From: Aspidiotus rigidus
Taxonomy: Eukaryota; Arthropoda; Insecta; Hemiptera; Diaspididae
Assembly (NCBI GenBank): GCA_035079385.1
Contig: JAVHKY010000008.1
Span: 4,014,001-4,078,000 of the forward strand
Length of the DNA stretch: 64,000 nucleotides
Reading direction: 5' to 3'
The first letter of the stretch is position 1, and every line of letters starts with the position of its first letter. This document shows, piece by piece, positions 1 through 11,700 of the stretch. The position numbers and the translations under genes are program-made. A model generated the notes under the pieces. It worked only from the letters and a program-made list of their open reading frames with translations, had not been told where the DNA came from and did not search any database.

Positions 1-3000
1 GGATACAGACGAATTAACGGAAACGGACACTATAAGTAGCAACGTATCTGATAGTTCCCTTAATAAAGCACCTGGCGCACAATTAACTAACCACCAGTCA
101 ATGAGATTGGATCCTTTTGTATTTAGTAATAATACTCAACAAGAGGAGGAAGATGCTCGTAAAGCAGTGCGTAGAAATTTATTATCAGGTTTATTTACCA
201 TTATTCAACATTCGTATGAAATTGCTTTCTTTTTCACAATAATTTTGCAGAATTTAATCAAAAAAGAATTAGTCGCTATTGAGACGAATACCTTACTGGA
301 TCCTATTGAACGTGCTCAGAGGAAACAGGGTTTATACGAAGCATTCAGCAATTTATGCACAACGACTACCAGTGCAACTAATCCTAACGGAATTTGTCTA
401 AACGGTACCAGTAATTCCCTGAGTTTATCACCTCTTTCCAGTCACTTCAGATATAACAACGATACTATAGATTCAGTTTTAGGTAAGTAGACTCCTACTC
501 TTTCTCTCATCCTAGAAAATATATTTTCTAACAATGACCTATTTACCTCTAGTGCCCCCTAGCGATATACAGTTAGACGACCCAGGATTACCGTTAGGAT
601 CTGTTATAGATCGCGATTTTGATAAATGTACCTCGCTAAAGAATTCGATTTCAGCCGGCTTACAGAGTTCAGGTAGCGCCTCCTTTTACTAGATTAATCA
701 TCCTAAATTTAGAGGCGCCAACGTTTCCTGTAATATGATAATTTTGTCTATCGTTACGCAGGTATATTGTGTCCAACAGCACCGGTTAATATTCCCAATA
801 ATTTGAATGATCCTAATTCAACTCAAGTCGGTCATTTTTCGCCTGTCTCTTCACCATTATTAAATTCTAGCTTTTTGGCGAGTCGTTTTTCTGATTCAAT
901 AGATGTAAGTGGTTATAACTTTATTTATTATATTTTAAATGTCATGAATGTAGTTTCATGTTCATCAATAGTATCTCGAATCTCGTCTTTCTTATCAGTC
1001 ATTCTTGATCACAATATTTAGTTGTGTGAGACCACGATGAGTGATTGACCTTGAAATATTTCTGTCACTTAATTTGAATCGTATTCGTTTACAGAGCACA
1101 CCATTTGTTAATCATACTTCGCCTTTACAAAGTTTAACCACAAATGCCGTAAATAATAAAGTAGGAACGAACAACTCGCAATTTGGAACCGCGTCCCCGC
1201 TGTATGAGTCGCTTTTAAGTCCTTCTTCAGTCGTTGGAAATACCTCATCGAGTGTTATTAGTCGCCCAAATTTATCGTTGGTGAATAGTTTTAATATACC
1301 TCCAAGTTCTGGATTTAGTACGGAGGTCAGTTCTCAACGACGAATGTCGATAATTGAACTTTATTTTAACGAAAGGCTTATGATTCATTTTCTTTCGCAG
1401 GACAAAACCAAAACTAAAGTCGACTTTCTATCTTTACAAAGAAAATTAAATATTGCGGAACAACAGCGTGATGAGGTAATGTGTCGTAATGGATTCCCAA
1501 TTTTTTTAGTGCATACGCTATTCGTATCAAAAAATTATTACTCAATTTATTCCTTTCAGGCTGTTGCTCAAGCTAAAGATTTAAAAAAAGAAGTTGACTT
1601 ATTACAAGGCTCGCCCTATTTGCATGGTTTAAGACGTGTTTCGGAGCTCAGAAATTTATCGATTTCCGCTTTAAAATCGCTGCAAACTCAATTGAAGAAT
1701 GATTTGGAAGAAATTGAGAAGGTATTGAATAATCTAACGCACATTAATCATTTCTTGTAATTTATTTTATCGTAAGGTCTAGTAAATTTGCTGATATACT
1801 TTATAATCCAACTACTGATATGGATTATTATCGTCGTATAGGTTCAATCTAATTTGTAATGTAGAAAGGAAAGTCTTATCGTACCTTATAGAAAGTAAAA
1901 GAGTGAAGAGAATCATTTAAAGGTTAATTTTCTGACATTGTTGCGGACGAAATGCAAGGTCGTACTTTCGACGCGTACTTTGCACATACGGAAGCGCAGA
2001 AAAGAAAATAAAGGCTATGGAACAATTTTTCTCATCAAGTAATGTAAAATTCTGTATGTTCGAATAACTGAAAAAGTATGAAAATGATCCGTGGGTTTCT
2101 ACTTTTTACAAGAATGTAAGGGGAGGGTTAAAAGCACAACAAGAAACGCTGCTATGGTCAGAGAAAAAATATTTGTCCTTAGCTTCTGGTCAAAATGAGA
2201 GACCATATAACCTAATTTTTGACAAACATGCAGAAAAATTACCTTTCCTGGTATATACCTTGGACAAGAAAGGAAATTCACCTTGGACGGTTAGAGTGAT
2301 TCCATATATGATAGCAACAAGAAAAATCAGGCAATCAAATCAAAAAGGTGTAACACCATAGCATATTTGGACCTTTTTTAGCCAAACCCAACCAAGCGAC
2401 GTGATAACAATCTAAAGAAATGTTCCTTTACTATAAGCGGAAATTCTCCTTCTCCCCAGATCGTTATCATATCGCTTGGTTGGGTTTGGCTAAAAAGGGT
2501 CCATTTCATACTAATGAGATTAAAGATTACTACAGGTTCATCTATAAGTTTTAAATGGACAAATAAAACCAAAAATATCACTAGGAAAATTATAGAAGAT
2601 AAAAAATTTGTTGAAGAATGTAGGAATTATAATTTGTCTTTTCTAAAATCAATACCAAATTCTGTCCATTATTGGTTGAGTAGGAAAAAAGATTTATTTG
2701 CTATGATGCGACAGTTGGGTAAACCTACCATTTCCCTTACCCTAAGTGCATCAGAAATACGTTGGCCTAGATTACTTAAAATGTCAAAAAAGGGATAAGA
2801 GAATATTATGTTGCAACACTGAAGTTGAATTATCCTATATTATACGGAATGAAAAAACAAAAAAAGAAAAAAGAACGTGTGCGCCCCCCTGACGAGGCAC
2901 GTAGCGCCGAGTTTTTGTTGATAATTTTCCCTGAAACTTGAAGTTATTCGTTGGTTTCCCTCGAGCCACATTTCTAAGCTTCGTCTTTGACTTATTTTCA

Positions 3001-3293
3001 TAATTTTCTTTAGTCAAATAGAAGATTATACTAAGTATCAATAAGTACTGTGGTGATTTTGATGTATCAAGAGTTATTCTTCTTTGTTTAATCACTTCGA
3101 AAATCAATTGCAGGTATTGTACCATCAGACAGCGACTAAGTGTATACTGTGCGAAGAGAACAATCGGAGTGTGACTCTAGGACCATGTAATCATTTCGTG
3201 CTGTGTAATTTATGTGCACCTTTGCAAAGTAAATGCCCATATTGTAACAATATAATTACCAGTCAGACGTCTTCCTCAACCGGTGCAACGTGA
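1..3293 (+). CDS. unk: Unkempt, C-terminal part (RING finger, RNA-binding translational regulator); 5' end outside window
   Basis: Exons read as 1-188, ~251 or 267-482, 553-672, 762-904, 1095-1325, 1401-1475, 1560-1721 and 3114-3293; all junctions after the second exon keep frame. The protein ends with a low-complexity Ser/Asn/Pro region, a coiled coil (from about 1401 to 1721, LQRKLNIAEQQRDE then a Leu-rich heptad stretch) and a C-terminal C3HC4 RING (CILCEE...CNHFVLCNLC...CPYC) directly after VLYHQTATK. This order is characteristic of Unkempt, whose N-terminal CCCH zinc fingers, which bind mRNA, would lie upstream of the window. In the known family the protein represses translation and controls cell shape and neuronal differentiation. 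The last intron is 1.39 kb and carries Helitron and foldback debris. The first exon junction is uncertain: the obvious acceptor at 250 breaks frame, and 266 restores it. Confidence 0.85.
2173..2798 (+). mobile_element. Helitron-type helicase ORF remnant in the last unk intron
   Basis: Two open fragments (2173-2361 and 2514-2798) read like successive parts of the N-terminal region of Helitron Rep/helicase proteins. The first has a DKHAEKLPF block and ends in IRQSNQKGVTP; the second contains RKKDLFAMMRQLG followed by PTISLTLSASEIRWPRL, close to the family's LTLS-AE-WP motif. They are separated by a hairpin insertion and no full-length ORF survives. I infer a dead insertion spliced out with the unk intron. 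Confidence 0.6.
2369..2502. repeat. Foldback (MITE-like) hairpin inside the Helitron remnant
   Basis: Arms 2369-2413 and 2458-2502 are near-perfect inverted copies about 45 bp long, starting GGACC and ending GGTCC, with a 44-bp spacer. The hairpin interrupts the Helitron reading frame just after the GVTP block, so it came later. The flanking ATTT on both sides could be a target duplication but is too short to prove it. Confidence 0.8.
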
Positions 3294-5419
3294 ACGTACC
3301 AATTAATTTTGGTCAATTACAGTTACAAAACGAAACGCGTCGCTGTAGTTTTTGAAAAATGATTGATAGTTCTTCAGACAAATGTCACGTTTTACCGCAC
3401 CCTTTTCTAAAATATCGATTTCATTTTAAAAACCCGTTGTTTTGTGAAGCCCAAATGAAGTTTCAGTTCAAAAGCTGATACGACGTATTCTGTGATCGAA
3501 TGAAAAACATGAGCAAATGCCTGAAACCTTATTACTAAGTTACAGAAAACTTTTACCTTCATTTTATTTAGTATTTTTCTTCTTCATCTTTCCGCTGTAT
3601 TTTGTTGTTTCCATGATTCTTCTCGAAATAATTCCTGATTTATGATCAAATTTTGTGGGAACACGGTAAATGATGATTTTCTTTTTTCGTGCTCCCTGAA
3701 ATTTATTCAAAGTTTATAGCATATTTCGTATCACTTGTGAACTCCATTTTCTAGAAGTACGTTTTTATCAAAAGAATTTCTTGACGCCAAAAAGGAAAAA
3801 ATTTGAAGCGCTATCATCGTTTTTCTACCATTTTTTTTAATAATTTTTTTTTTTTCTCCTACAATGTTGAATCGGACATTTTATTTTGGACTTGGTGAGC
3901 AGTTTATACTTGATTTATATTGTGATTTTGAAGTTGAGACAAGTCGATTTGTCGATAAATGAAAAAAGATTTGCTGCATTACAGATTACTACGGTATATT
4001 TGATAAGTTAATGATGATTTTTATTAAGATAATTATAATTATTTTTATTCTACTCTACATTTCAAGAACGAAAGAAGAAATACAGTGAGAATCACTTTTT
4101 GAAAATATATTCTTTTTACGTTTCGAACGTGATTCTAAATGTTACCTCAGTTTTCAGTGCGACATATTTCAGTTAAAGATATTGCTCGTTTTAACATTCT
4201 ATTCATCATATTTCTGATACCCTTTCACTCCTAAAATTTTATACAGATTTTGCTTGTACACGTACAAATGTATTTTTTTTAATGATTGATCGTTCAAAAG
4301 AGGGGAAAAGAAAGAAACTTGTAAAAGTATTTTTGGATTTTATATATTCATATATTATGTATTGATGGGTAATTAGAAATGGTTATTCGATGATCCTTTC
4401 GATTTGGAAGCAATAAAAATTTAAGAAAACTAGTCTACCTTGCCATGAATTGAAACTTAATGTATCGTCACCAATAAATCGAAGATCGAACCAAACATTT
4501 CTATCGTTACAAAGAATTTTACATTATTCTTGTGTCACATTAATATTATTTTATATTCATGAGTTAAGGTTAATACTATAATTACTTTTATGATTATTTT
4601 TATTGATATTAATATTATCCTACCTTGGAATATTGAATAATTCGTGTAATATTTTTCGGAAGTACTTATTTTATAAAAGTTTTTATGTTTCCGGTTTTTA
4701 ATTATGATTATATTTTATAATAATACACATATTGTACGGATCACACCAAACGTTCGTGTGATAATCTGGAGAACAAATTTAATCTTCTCCATTTTGTACT
4801 TGTTCAAATATTTCATTCTATTTTATAGTTTTACTTTTTCAAATACAAAGCGTCAATAATGAATATTTTTTGCATCGTGTGAAGTCGGAGAAAAATATTA
4901 CCGAGATGGACTGAATAGCGTTATAATCGAAGAGCGAGGCTCTACTTTGTTACGAAATATATTAATGAGAAAGCTCCGCGGTAGAGGGGATTCTTTATGC
5001 TGATTAAGTTCGTTCTACCTACTTAGATTTTTCCATGTTAGTTGTAACATAAAATTATGTTCTGATTTTACATTATTTTCGTCTTCACATGAGATTTTGT
5101 CCATTGACACAATTAAAAGTGTACCAAAAATAATCGAAGAGGAATGTATTCATCAGTAAATACAAAAGGTCTTCGTGAAAATTTCTCACTGCCCACCGTG
5201 GTGATGAATCCAACTTGGTTAATGCTGTATCATTACTTTTTACTTTTCCCTCCTGAACTCCAGATCTAACTTTGAGGGTCACGACATTCGACAGGAAACT
5301 TTCTTCGTGTCTCTTGATACTCGTTAAGAACCTGCGTATGCAGCTAATAGAATTCGATACAATACTCACGATTTTGAAACATATTGTATTAACAAGTAAA
5401 CAATTTTGATCGAAAACAC
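3294..5419. other. unk 3' UTR and intergenic DNA
   Basis: Very AT-rich stretch without a credible coding region. AATAAA at 4412-4417 and 4473-4478 are plausible unk polyadenylation signals. The right end runs into the 3' end of the convergent NOL12 gene. Open frames here are short chance ORFs. Confidence 0.6.
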
Positions 5420-6325
5420 TTATTTTCTGCGTTTCCCTCTCTTCTTTTTCTTTCTGACAATTTTCTGTTTCTTGGCGTTCTGTTTATTTTTCGCTCGTTC
5501 TATTCTATTCTTCTTTTTGAACACACTGTTTTGTTGCATCATAGCGAGAGATTGTTTACAAATTGCCTTCTTCACAGCTTTAATAGAATGTAACGCCATT
5601 CCGGGGAGAGCATCATCGACGGACCTCGATTGCCCATCATCACACTCGTGTTCGGATTCCGAATCAGGGTTCAAACGACTCTGAAAACAGAACAGAGGTA
5701 CGACGTGAGAAAAAGAAAATGTAGAATAATTGGTATTGAATGAACGAATATTATCGCACTGATCTAATTCCTATGTACATTGTACCGTACCTTATTTTCG
5801 CCAATCCAATTGTTCTCTTGAGCTATAGCATTGGTTGAGAGCTCACGAACGTGAACGGTATGGTCTGGTAATTCATAGCACTTCTCAAAAATCGGTGATA
5901 TGTGGTCTTCTTCATTCAAATTGATTATCTTCTTGGTCATTTCACGAGCCTGTATCAGACAGAAGTTGATGAAACCAGAACGATTTCTCTGCACAATCGC
6001 AACTCATGATGAGAAAGAAAAGTCTGTAAAGAAGTACCTCGAGTTTAATTTGTTTCTTTGCTTCCTTCAGTTCTTTTTCCAATTTCTCCTCGAATTTCTT
6101 TCGTCGTTCGAGTTTACGTTTGTGAAAACCAGTGAGAAATTCGCTGCAAGATAGAAAAGGAGTAATACTACTAATTTCAGCAATACTGTTTTGAAATTCG
6201 AGGTGTACTTACTGTCTGGAACTTTCGTCGAATAGAATACTGGTGGGTTTCCGTTTTTTACCTGAACCCATTTTTGATCCTCGCGAAAAGTTTTTTTTCC
6301 GTTGTTTGAAGTTATTTGGACGCAT
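5420..6325 (-). CDS. NOL12: Nucleolar protein 12 (NOL12 / Nop25 family; viriato-like)
   Basis: Four exons on the minus strand: 6325-6213, 6143-6038, 5949-5791 and 5680-5420, giving 212 aa with all phases consistent. The diagnostic family block is EFLTGFHKRKLERRKKFEEK near residue 40, followed by a Lys/Glu-rich helix, then LPDHTVHVRELS (the family's HPNHTVTV motif) and a very basic C-terminus rich in KKK/RKK that should target the nucleolus. NOL12 proteins bind RNA and act in pre-rRNA processing; Drosophila viriato is needed for nucleolar integrity. The first ATG at 6325 is chosen; a second in-frame ATG (MGSGKKRK) lies 18 codons downstream. Transcription diverges from DCP1. Confidence 0.88.
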
Positions 6326-6777
6326 GCTGATCATATCAGTCAGGAGTCTAAAAGACGAAATTCATCCTGCACCCTGTGTTGTTGACGTGGTTCCGGTCGA
6401 TAGATGCATGAGAGATCGAGTTGTATCGATTGAATATCGATCTCGTTCCTATCGATAGAGAGGAGTAGAATGTACAGATAACACAGTATCGCCATGGAAA
6501 ATATTATTTAAGCACACTTCAGTCATAAGATGTTTCTCGTTTATATTCGATCGAATTTGTGAAACTGAGCAGTTTTTGTCTGGTTTTTGTAATTCAATGA
6601 CAAGTGATAGTAACTGTCGGGCTACTTGTCAGAATCAGGTGGTATTTATTCGTTTTCAACGAGTCGTAGTGGCATTATAAAAAGTGCAAATGTACTTCAT
6701 GATTGACTAAACTTTGACTATCGTATCATGTTTTCTCGTTAACTCTCGTTCAGTGTATTGAAAATAACTCTTGGATC
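6326..6777. promoter_or_regulatory. Bidirectional promoter region NOL12/DCP1 with DRE-like sites
   Basis: The 452-bp gap between two divergent housekeeping genes holds TATCGATT at 6424, TATCGAT near 6435 and the palindrome TATCGATA at 6450-6457. These match the insect DNA-replication-related element, typical of housekeeping core promoters in Drosophila. Use by both genes is inferred from position only. Confidence 0.5.
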
Positions 6778-7500
6778 ATGGAAGCCATTTCTAGAAGAGA
6801 ATTGGAAACTATTACGCTGCGGAAGTACGATCGAAATGCCGTTGAAATAATCGAATCCGCTCCCTTAGTAGCTGCGTATGTTTACGACACCGATCAGTCA
6901 AAATGGGAGAAACTCAAATGCGAAGGTGTTCTTTTTCTCTACCGTAAAGTTTACGAACCACAATATAACTTGTTCCTGTTGAATAGAATGACTAATTTAC
7001 ACCTATACCAACCAGTTGGGCCCAACTTGAAACTTCAAGTAGAAGACTCGTATTTATTATTTAAGAATGACGACGGTATAATTTTCGGACTGTGGATTTA
7101 TGACAAACAGGTTTTTTCAAAGATTTCCGAAGAAGTCAAGAAAATTATTTATAATATAAATTTGAAAACCTTCTGCAAAATACCTTTAGAAACGGAAAAC
7201 GATGAAGACGTTTGTAGAATGCTGCGAAAAACCGAAGAAGAGTACATGAGATCGTTTTTCGGTCTGAAGCATTTAGAAGTTGATCGAGACGGTGAACATG
7301 AGTCGTCCACGCCTGAAAGTGTGGCAAAATTCTTCGAAGAGGCTAGTAAAGTATTCAAACCTGTGAGAAATACGACCAAGGTACCTTTCTTCCAAGATTG
7401 CTCCGAGGATAATGTACTCAAAAGTTTAATCTGTAATTCTAACTACAATGTGGAAAGCATTGAGAAGAATCAACGATGTTCCTACGTTACTAATACTTAA
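6778..7500 (+). CDS. DCP1: mRNA-decapping enzyme 1 (DCP1), short intronless form
   Basis: Single uninterrupted ORF of 240 aa. Residues ~10-125 form the EVH1/WH1-like DCP1 domain: the order RKYD, AAYVYD, WEKLKCEGVLFLY, LLNRM, YLLFKN, then GLWIYDK matches DCP1. The protein activates the decapping enzyme DCP2 in P-bodies during 5'-3' mRNA decay. The tail is short (insect DCP1 is usually over 300 aa) and I see no C-terminal trimerization domain; a conserved-looking helix with SIEKNQR sits about 10 residues before the stop. Lack of introns among intron-rich neighbours suggests a retrocopy, yet the frame is fully open and the gene has a shared promoter, so it may be functional. Confidence 0.85.
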   Translation: MEAISRRELETITLRKYDRNAVEIIESAPLVAAYVYDTDQSKWEKLKCEGVLFLYRKVYEPQYNLFLLNRMTNLHLYQPVGPNLKLQVEDSYLLFKNDDGIIFGLWIYDKQVFSKISEEVKKIIYNINLKTFCKIPLETENDEDVCRMLRKTEEEYMRSFFGLKHLEVDRDGEHESSTPESVAKFFEEASKVFKPVRNTTKVPFFQDCSEDNVLKSLICNSNYNVESIEKNQRCSYVTNT

Positions 7501-7892
7501 TATAAGTACCTGTATTATAATTATATTCTTGTAATGTTTCGATAAGACTTTTTCATTTTCTTTACTGTGTTACTCGTCATATAGTCATTCGAACAGTTGT
7601 GTGACCTCGCTACAATATTTTGTTGTTGTAGCACTTTTGTCTGATTGTTACTTTGCTCTTGAATTACACCTAATAAATGAATAGCGAGAGTGATTGGCTC
7701 ATTTTTACCTTGATGAATCTTGTGTGAAATTCGGTTCAACAATATTGAAATGTACGTATATAATTATCAAAATCGTTGAGTTTAATGCATAAATTACTGC
7801 AGCATCGACGTGAAAATAAAAATCTGGAATAATTTATGCGAGATATAATAAAATTCAGAAAGTTTTCTCGATAAAGATACTATGTGCATGTT

Positions 7893-10192
7893 TTAGTATC
7901 TATAATAATTTGATCGTTGGTTCGAATTATCCCTCTGATTTCGGTTATCTTGATAATAATTTTGACGTTGTTGCCTCGAATCTTCATCATAGTTATGACG
8001 TTGTCCTCGTCCTCCAGAACTGTAATCCGGATTGGTACGATTATCATGATAGACATAGTCTCTTTGATTTCCTTGATACTGAGAGTAATGTCCGGTGTCT
8101 TGTCTAGAATAATTATCGTTTGGAGCATTCCAACCCGCTTGCACACGTCCTCCTCTCGGTGGACCACCTCGACCACTGTTTGAATCGAAGTTACCTGCAG
8201 CATAACAGAAGAAGAAGCTCTTGATTAAACTTCTCTCGAATTGGCAATATGAATAAAATTGCGGTACTGAAAATTCGAATGGGTCCCTAACCAGCGAATT
8301 AATTTGCAAAGACAACTTGGTAAATTCTGTCATCAGTAGTCAGGTTATGAACCATAGCATGCGCTAAAAATTTACGTTATAGAGGTGAGAGATGACCTTC
8401 ACAATTCTATCATGAAATTTACAATAAAATAGCTTTCAAAAGAAAAAGAGATAAGAAATCAAACTCATTACACTAGATCATAATTGAGAAAACATTAAAA
8501 CAACGTTCATCAGTTTTTCATATTGTTCAATCATTTTTTTTAGTTAACTCATTCAAAATTATCAAAAATTTCAAAACTTCAAGTTTGGCTTTTGATCTTT
8601 GGTAAACATTTCAAGAAAGATGATACAATTCAAGTGACGGAAAAACTTTTGGTACACCATTGAACAATAGAAAAACATACCACGGTCCGACGGACCACCT
8701 CCTCTTCCACCAGGATTATTAAAATTGCCACGGCCACCCCCACGTGCATTACCAACATTCGATCTCTGTTGCCAACTCGGCATTTCAGGTGGAGGAGGTT
8801 CTTGTTCATAGGGTCTTCCGCCTCGATCAGGAACCTAGACGAAAAAATACGTAAGTTGGCGCCATAGCTTTGCAATAAATGCAAAAAAAATCCATATCAC
8901 TTACGGCCCCAATAACGACTTTATTGACGTCCGATCGGGTTTTACGTCGTACAGAAGCGGAAGATGTTTTCTCAATTATGCTCAGATCTTTCCGGGCCGC
9001 TAATACATCTGAAAGACGAACTTTCGGTGTATCATTTAATTTCTCTCGTATTTGACGGAAAGCGCCATAAATCTCAGACGATTTTGATTTCAATCGATCG
9101 GACCACTAGAAATAAGTTGTTAGATGAGTGATTGAAAAAAAAAAATCGAGTGTTTAGTTGAAAAAAAAAGTCGAATACCTCGAATGATTGAATGGTGACG
9201 TCCAATCTCTTGAGCAATAATTCCTTTCTGATTTTGTACTCCAACATAAGTTCCTTGTAAAATTCTTCCAATAAATGCCATTGTTTATCGGATAATTTGT
9301 CGACAAATAAAGGTTCATTGTACAAGATTTTTGGCACTTTTGACGTGACTTCTTTCAGCTGTGAACAAGAAAGATAATAAAACGATGGTTGAGGGGGAAA
9401 AATTCCGAATAATTCTTGAAAAAATATAAAGAGCAAATTACTTTAGCTTCAACTTTATTGAATAATACTTTTGGAGGGATATTAGAAGGAGGTTTTGGAA
9501 AGTTCAACACCTGCAACATGTTCTTCAAGTCAAGAGCTGTCGACGTTTCATTCTGTAAACAAAAACCTTTGAAGCGAAATGCTACAGTAAGATTTATAAC
9601 AGTAATGACGTATACACGTTACCAGCGTGAGTTGTAAACTGGTATCAGGTTTATTGACTTTTATCATTCTGGCAGATTTCAGTTCGGTTGTCAAATAATC
9701 CAAGAGTAAGAATTTGTTCGATTCTGTAGCCAATCTATCGTTCACGTTACTCTCCATCAAGCTGGAATATTGACAACCTGTAAAATGAATAAAACGAGGA
9801 ATCGTGATAATCATGTGTTCGCTCTTACTTCACAAAAATATCTGGCTTGTGAGCACGAACTCTCACGTGGTACACCTTACCTATTTCTTTTAGAAAACTG
9901 CTCAACTCCATGAGAAAGGAGCTCGAATCATCCGGCGATGTTGTTTCGTTAATGTGATCATCAAGGGAATACAAAATTTGCAGTTCTTTGGAAATCCAAG
10001 AGACTAATGCAGTAAATTCTATTGACTTGGCACCATCTTTCACTGCAACTGCGAAGTTATCTTCGGACAGTTTATCGTACCTAAAATACACATCAACTCA
10101 ATTGAAGTTTCTCAGCGCTACCACAAGAATTGAGATAGCATTAGCAGTAATACGTACCCTATATCAATCAATCCTTGATAAACTTCCTCCAT
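7893..10192 (-). CDS. FAM98 family protein (tRNA-ligase complex associated)
   Basis: Eight exons: 10192-10158, 10080-9881, 9777-9623, 9552-9442, 9358-9179, 9105-8905, 8834-8681 and 8194-7893; phases join to give 445 aa. The N-terminal two-thirds is the FAM98 domain (SIEFTALVSWISKELQILY; then LLLDYLTTELKSARMI; then KEVTSKVP and LSDKQW). The last two exons encode an RGG/Gly-Arg-Tyr-Asn-rich tail ending NQRSNYYRY, as in vertebrate FAM98A/B. Known members associate with the RTCB-DDX1 tRNA ligase complex and bind RNA. The start ATG precedes the conserved short first exon ending in DIG. It is divergent from mRpL30, with a gap of about 600 bp. Confidence 0.9.
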
Positions 10193-10788
10193 AATAAATC
10201 AAAACTGGAGGTCCTGGAACCTTTTGAAGACAAGAACGAGGGTAAAATTGAAAACTGAACTCGGATTCTATAATGATACAAGTTTTGTAGTAATGTGTAA
10301 ACAGTGGGTTATCGGTTAAATGAGGGGCTGAGGTTCACTAATTTAGAACAGAAGTTGGAATTCTTATTTAAACTTCGTTCCTCATTTGATTTGACGTTGA
10401 AGAGATTCAAATGCCGTTCTTCGAGTAGGCAGCCGGGCTGGGGACAAAATCGAGGAGCCGCGAGGGAGATTATGATACCAGCATAGTTGAGATTGACAAT
10501 CGTGACATCTGACGGCAGTTTTTAATAGTATTAAGTTCCTTATCATTCTATCAATCTAGGCACAATCTTTCGTTTTAGATAAATAGCTTTTTCGTATATG
10601 ATATATGTATATCAAATAGGTCATATCTCTAAAACGTTCGATTATTGTTGAGACGACATCTTATCTTCTGTGGAGTTCTTTTTCGCAAAAAACAATGATT
10701 ATCAATCATTTCCATTCAAATTCAATTCAATGAGCAGCAGCAGAGTAGAAGACTAACTCTGGAAAATTGAGATCGATTTTTCTAAAAC

Positions 10789-11700
10789 ATGAATTTACAA
10801 AAAGTAGGAAGTCTTTTGAATAATGTGTCTGCCCAATTATCACAACTAGTGCTAAGAAATTATAGATGGCAACCGACTACGGTCGCTAGAGTAAGACGGC
10901 CGGCTCATAAAAGATGGCCAAATTATCCGAAAAAATGGCCTGGAGGACAAGAATATTACAAATTTACATACTATCCTCGGTAAGATGTACTTTCAAGTTT
11001 ATATCAATAATGATGCAGGAGCCATGAAGTTCAGATATGAAAAGTAAGCCGTGTATTTGAGATGCTAATGTATTAATTATGAATGAATAGTAAGGTCATG
11101 AACTTCAATGAGTCGAGAATACCCTTGCAAAAAATTGTATGAAATAAAAGAAGGACGTTGACTTTCTATTTGTTGATAGGTTTCCTGATCAAAAGGATCC
11201 GGAATGGGAACCAAGTCCACTTTTCTTGATCAAGAGAAGAAAGCCCTACAAAGGTACACCTTTTTGGGAAAAGAAACTTTTAAAATTGTTCCGAATTGAA
11301 CAGCCTGTAAGTTATCTTTTGTTCTTCGCCGAATTCTTCATACTCTTTCATTTTGAAAAATTTCAATGATCGAAGTTCACTTTATTTTCAGACTTGTAAA
11401 ACCAACATAGTCATCAATGATGAAGTTACGAACGCTAAATTATGGAAAATAAAACACTTGATTACTATTACGCCAATAACATTTCCAGATGGCTACCCGA
11501 CTGAAAAAGATATCGGTAAATGTTACCTACAAGAGAATGGAGAATTTAGAATCAATGCGAAGCTTGGACTGGATGACGCCCAACTAGAAGCAACTGAGAA
11601 GTTCCAACAAAAAATTAATTCTATTGATAAACACATGATCGAAAAATACGTTCGCAAAAACTGGGATAGAGCTTACGCAAATGTGTTGAAAGAAGTGTAA
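10789..11700 (+). CDS. mRpL30: Mitochondrial large-subunit ribosomal protein L30 (uL30m)
   Basis: Exons 10789-10979, 11180-11306 and 11392-11700 give 208 aa with matching phases. An N-terminal Arg-rich, acid-poor presequence fits mitochondrial import. The family blocks are PSPLFLIKRRKPYKGTPFWE, then LWKIKHLITITPITFPDGYP and TEKDIGKCYL. The C-terminal extension is helical and basic. It should be a structural subunit of the mitoribosome. An AATAAA near 11955 could be its polyadenylation signal. Confidence 0.9.

Noticed and set aside
5085..5369. 94-aa minus frame between unk and NOL12
   Set aside because: No recognisable motif and no splice link to NOL12, whose stop at 5420 closes that gene.
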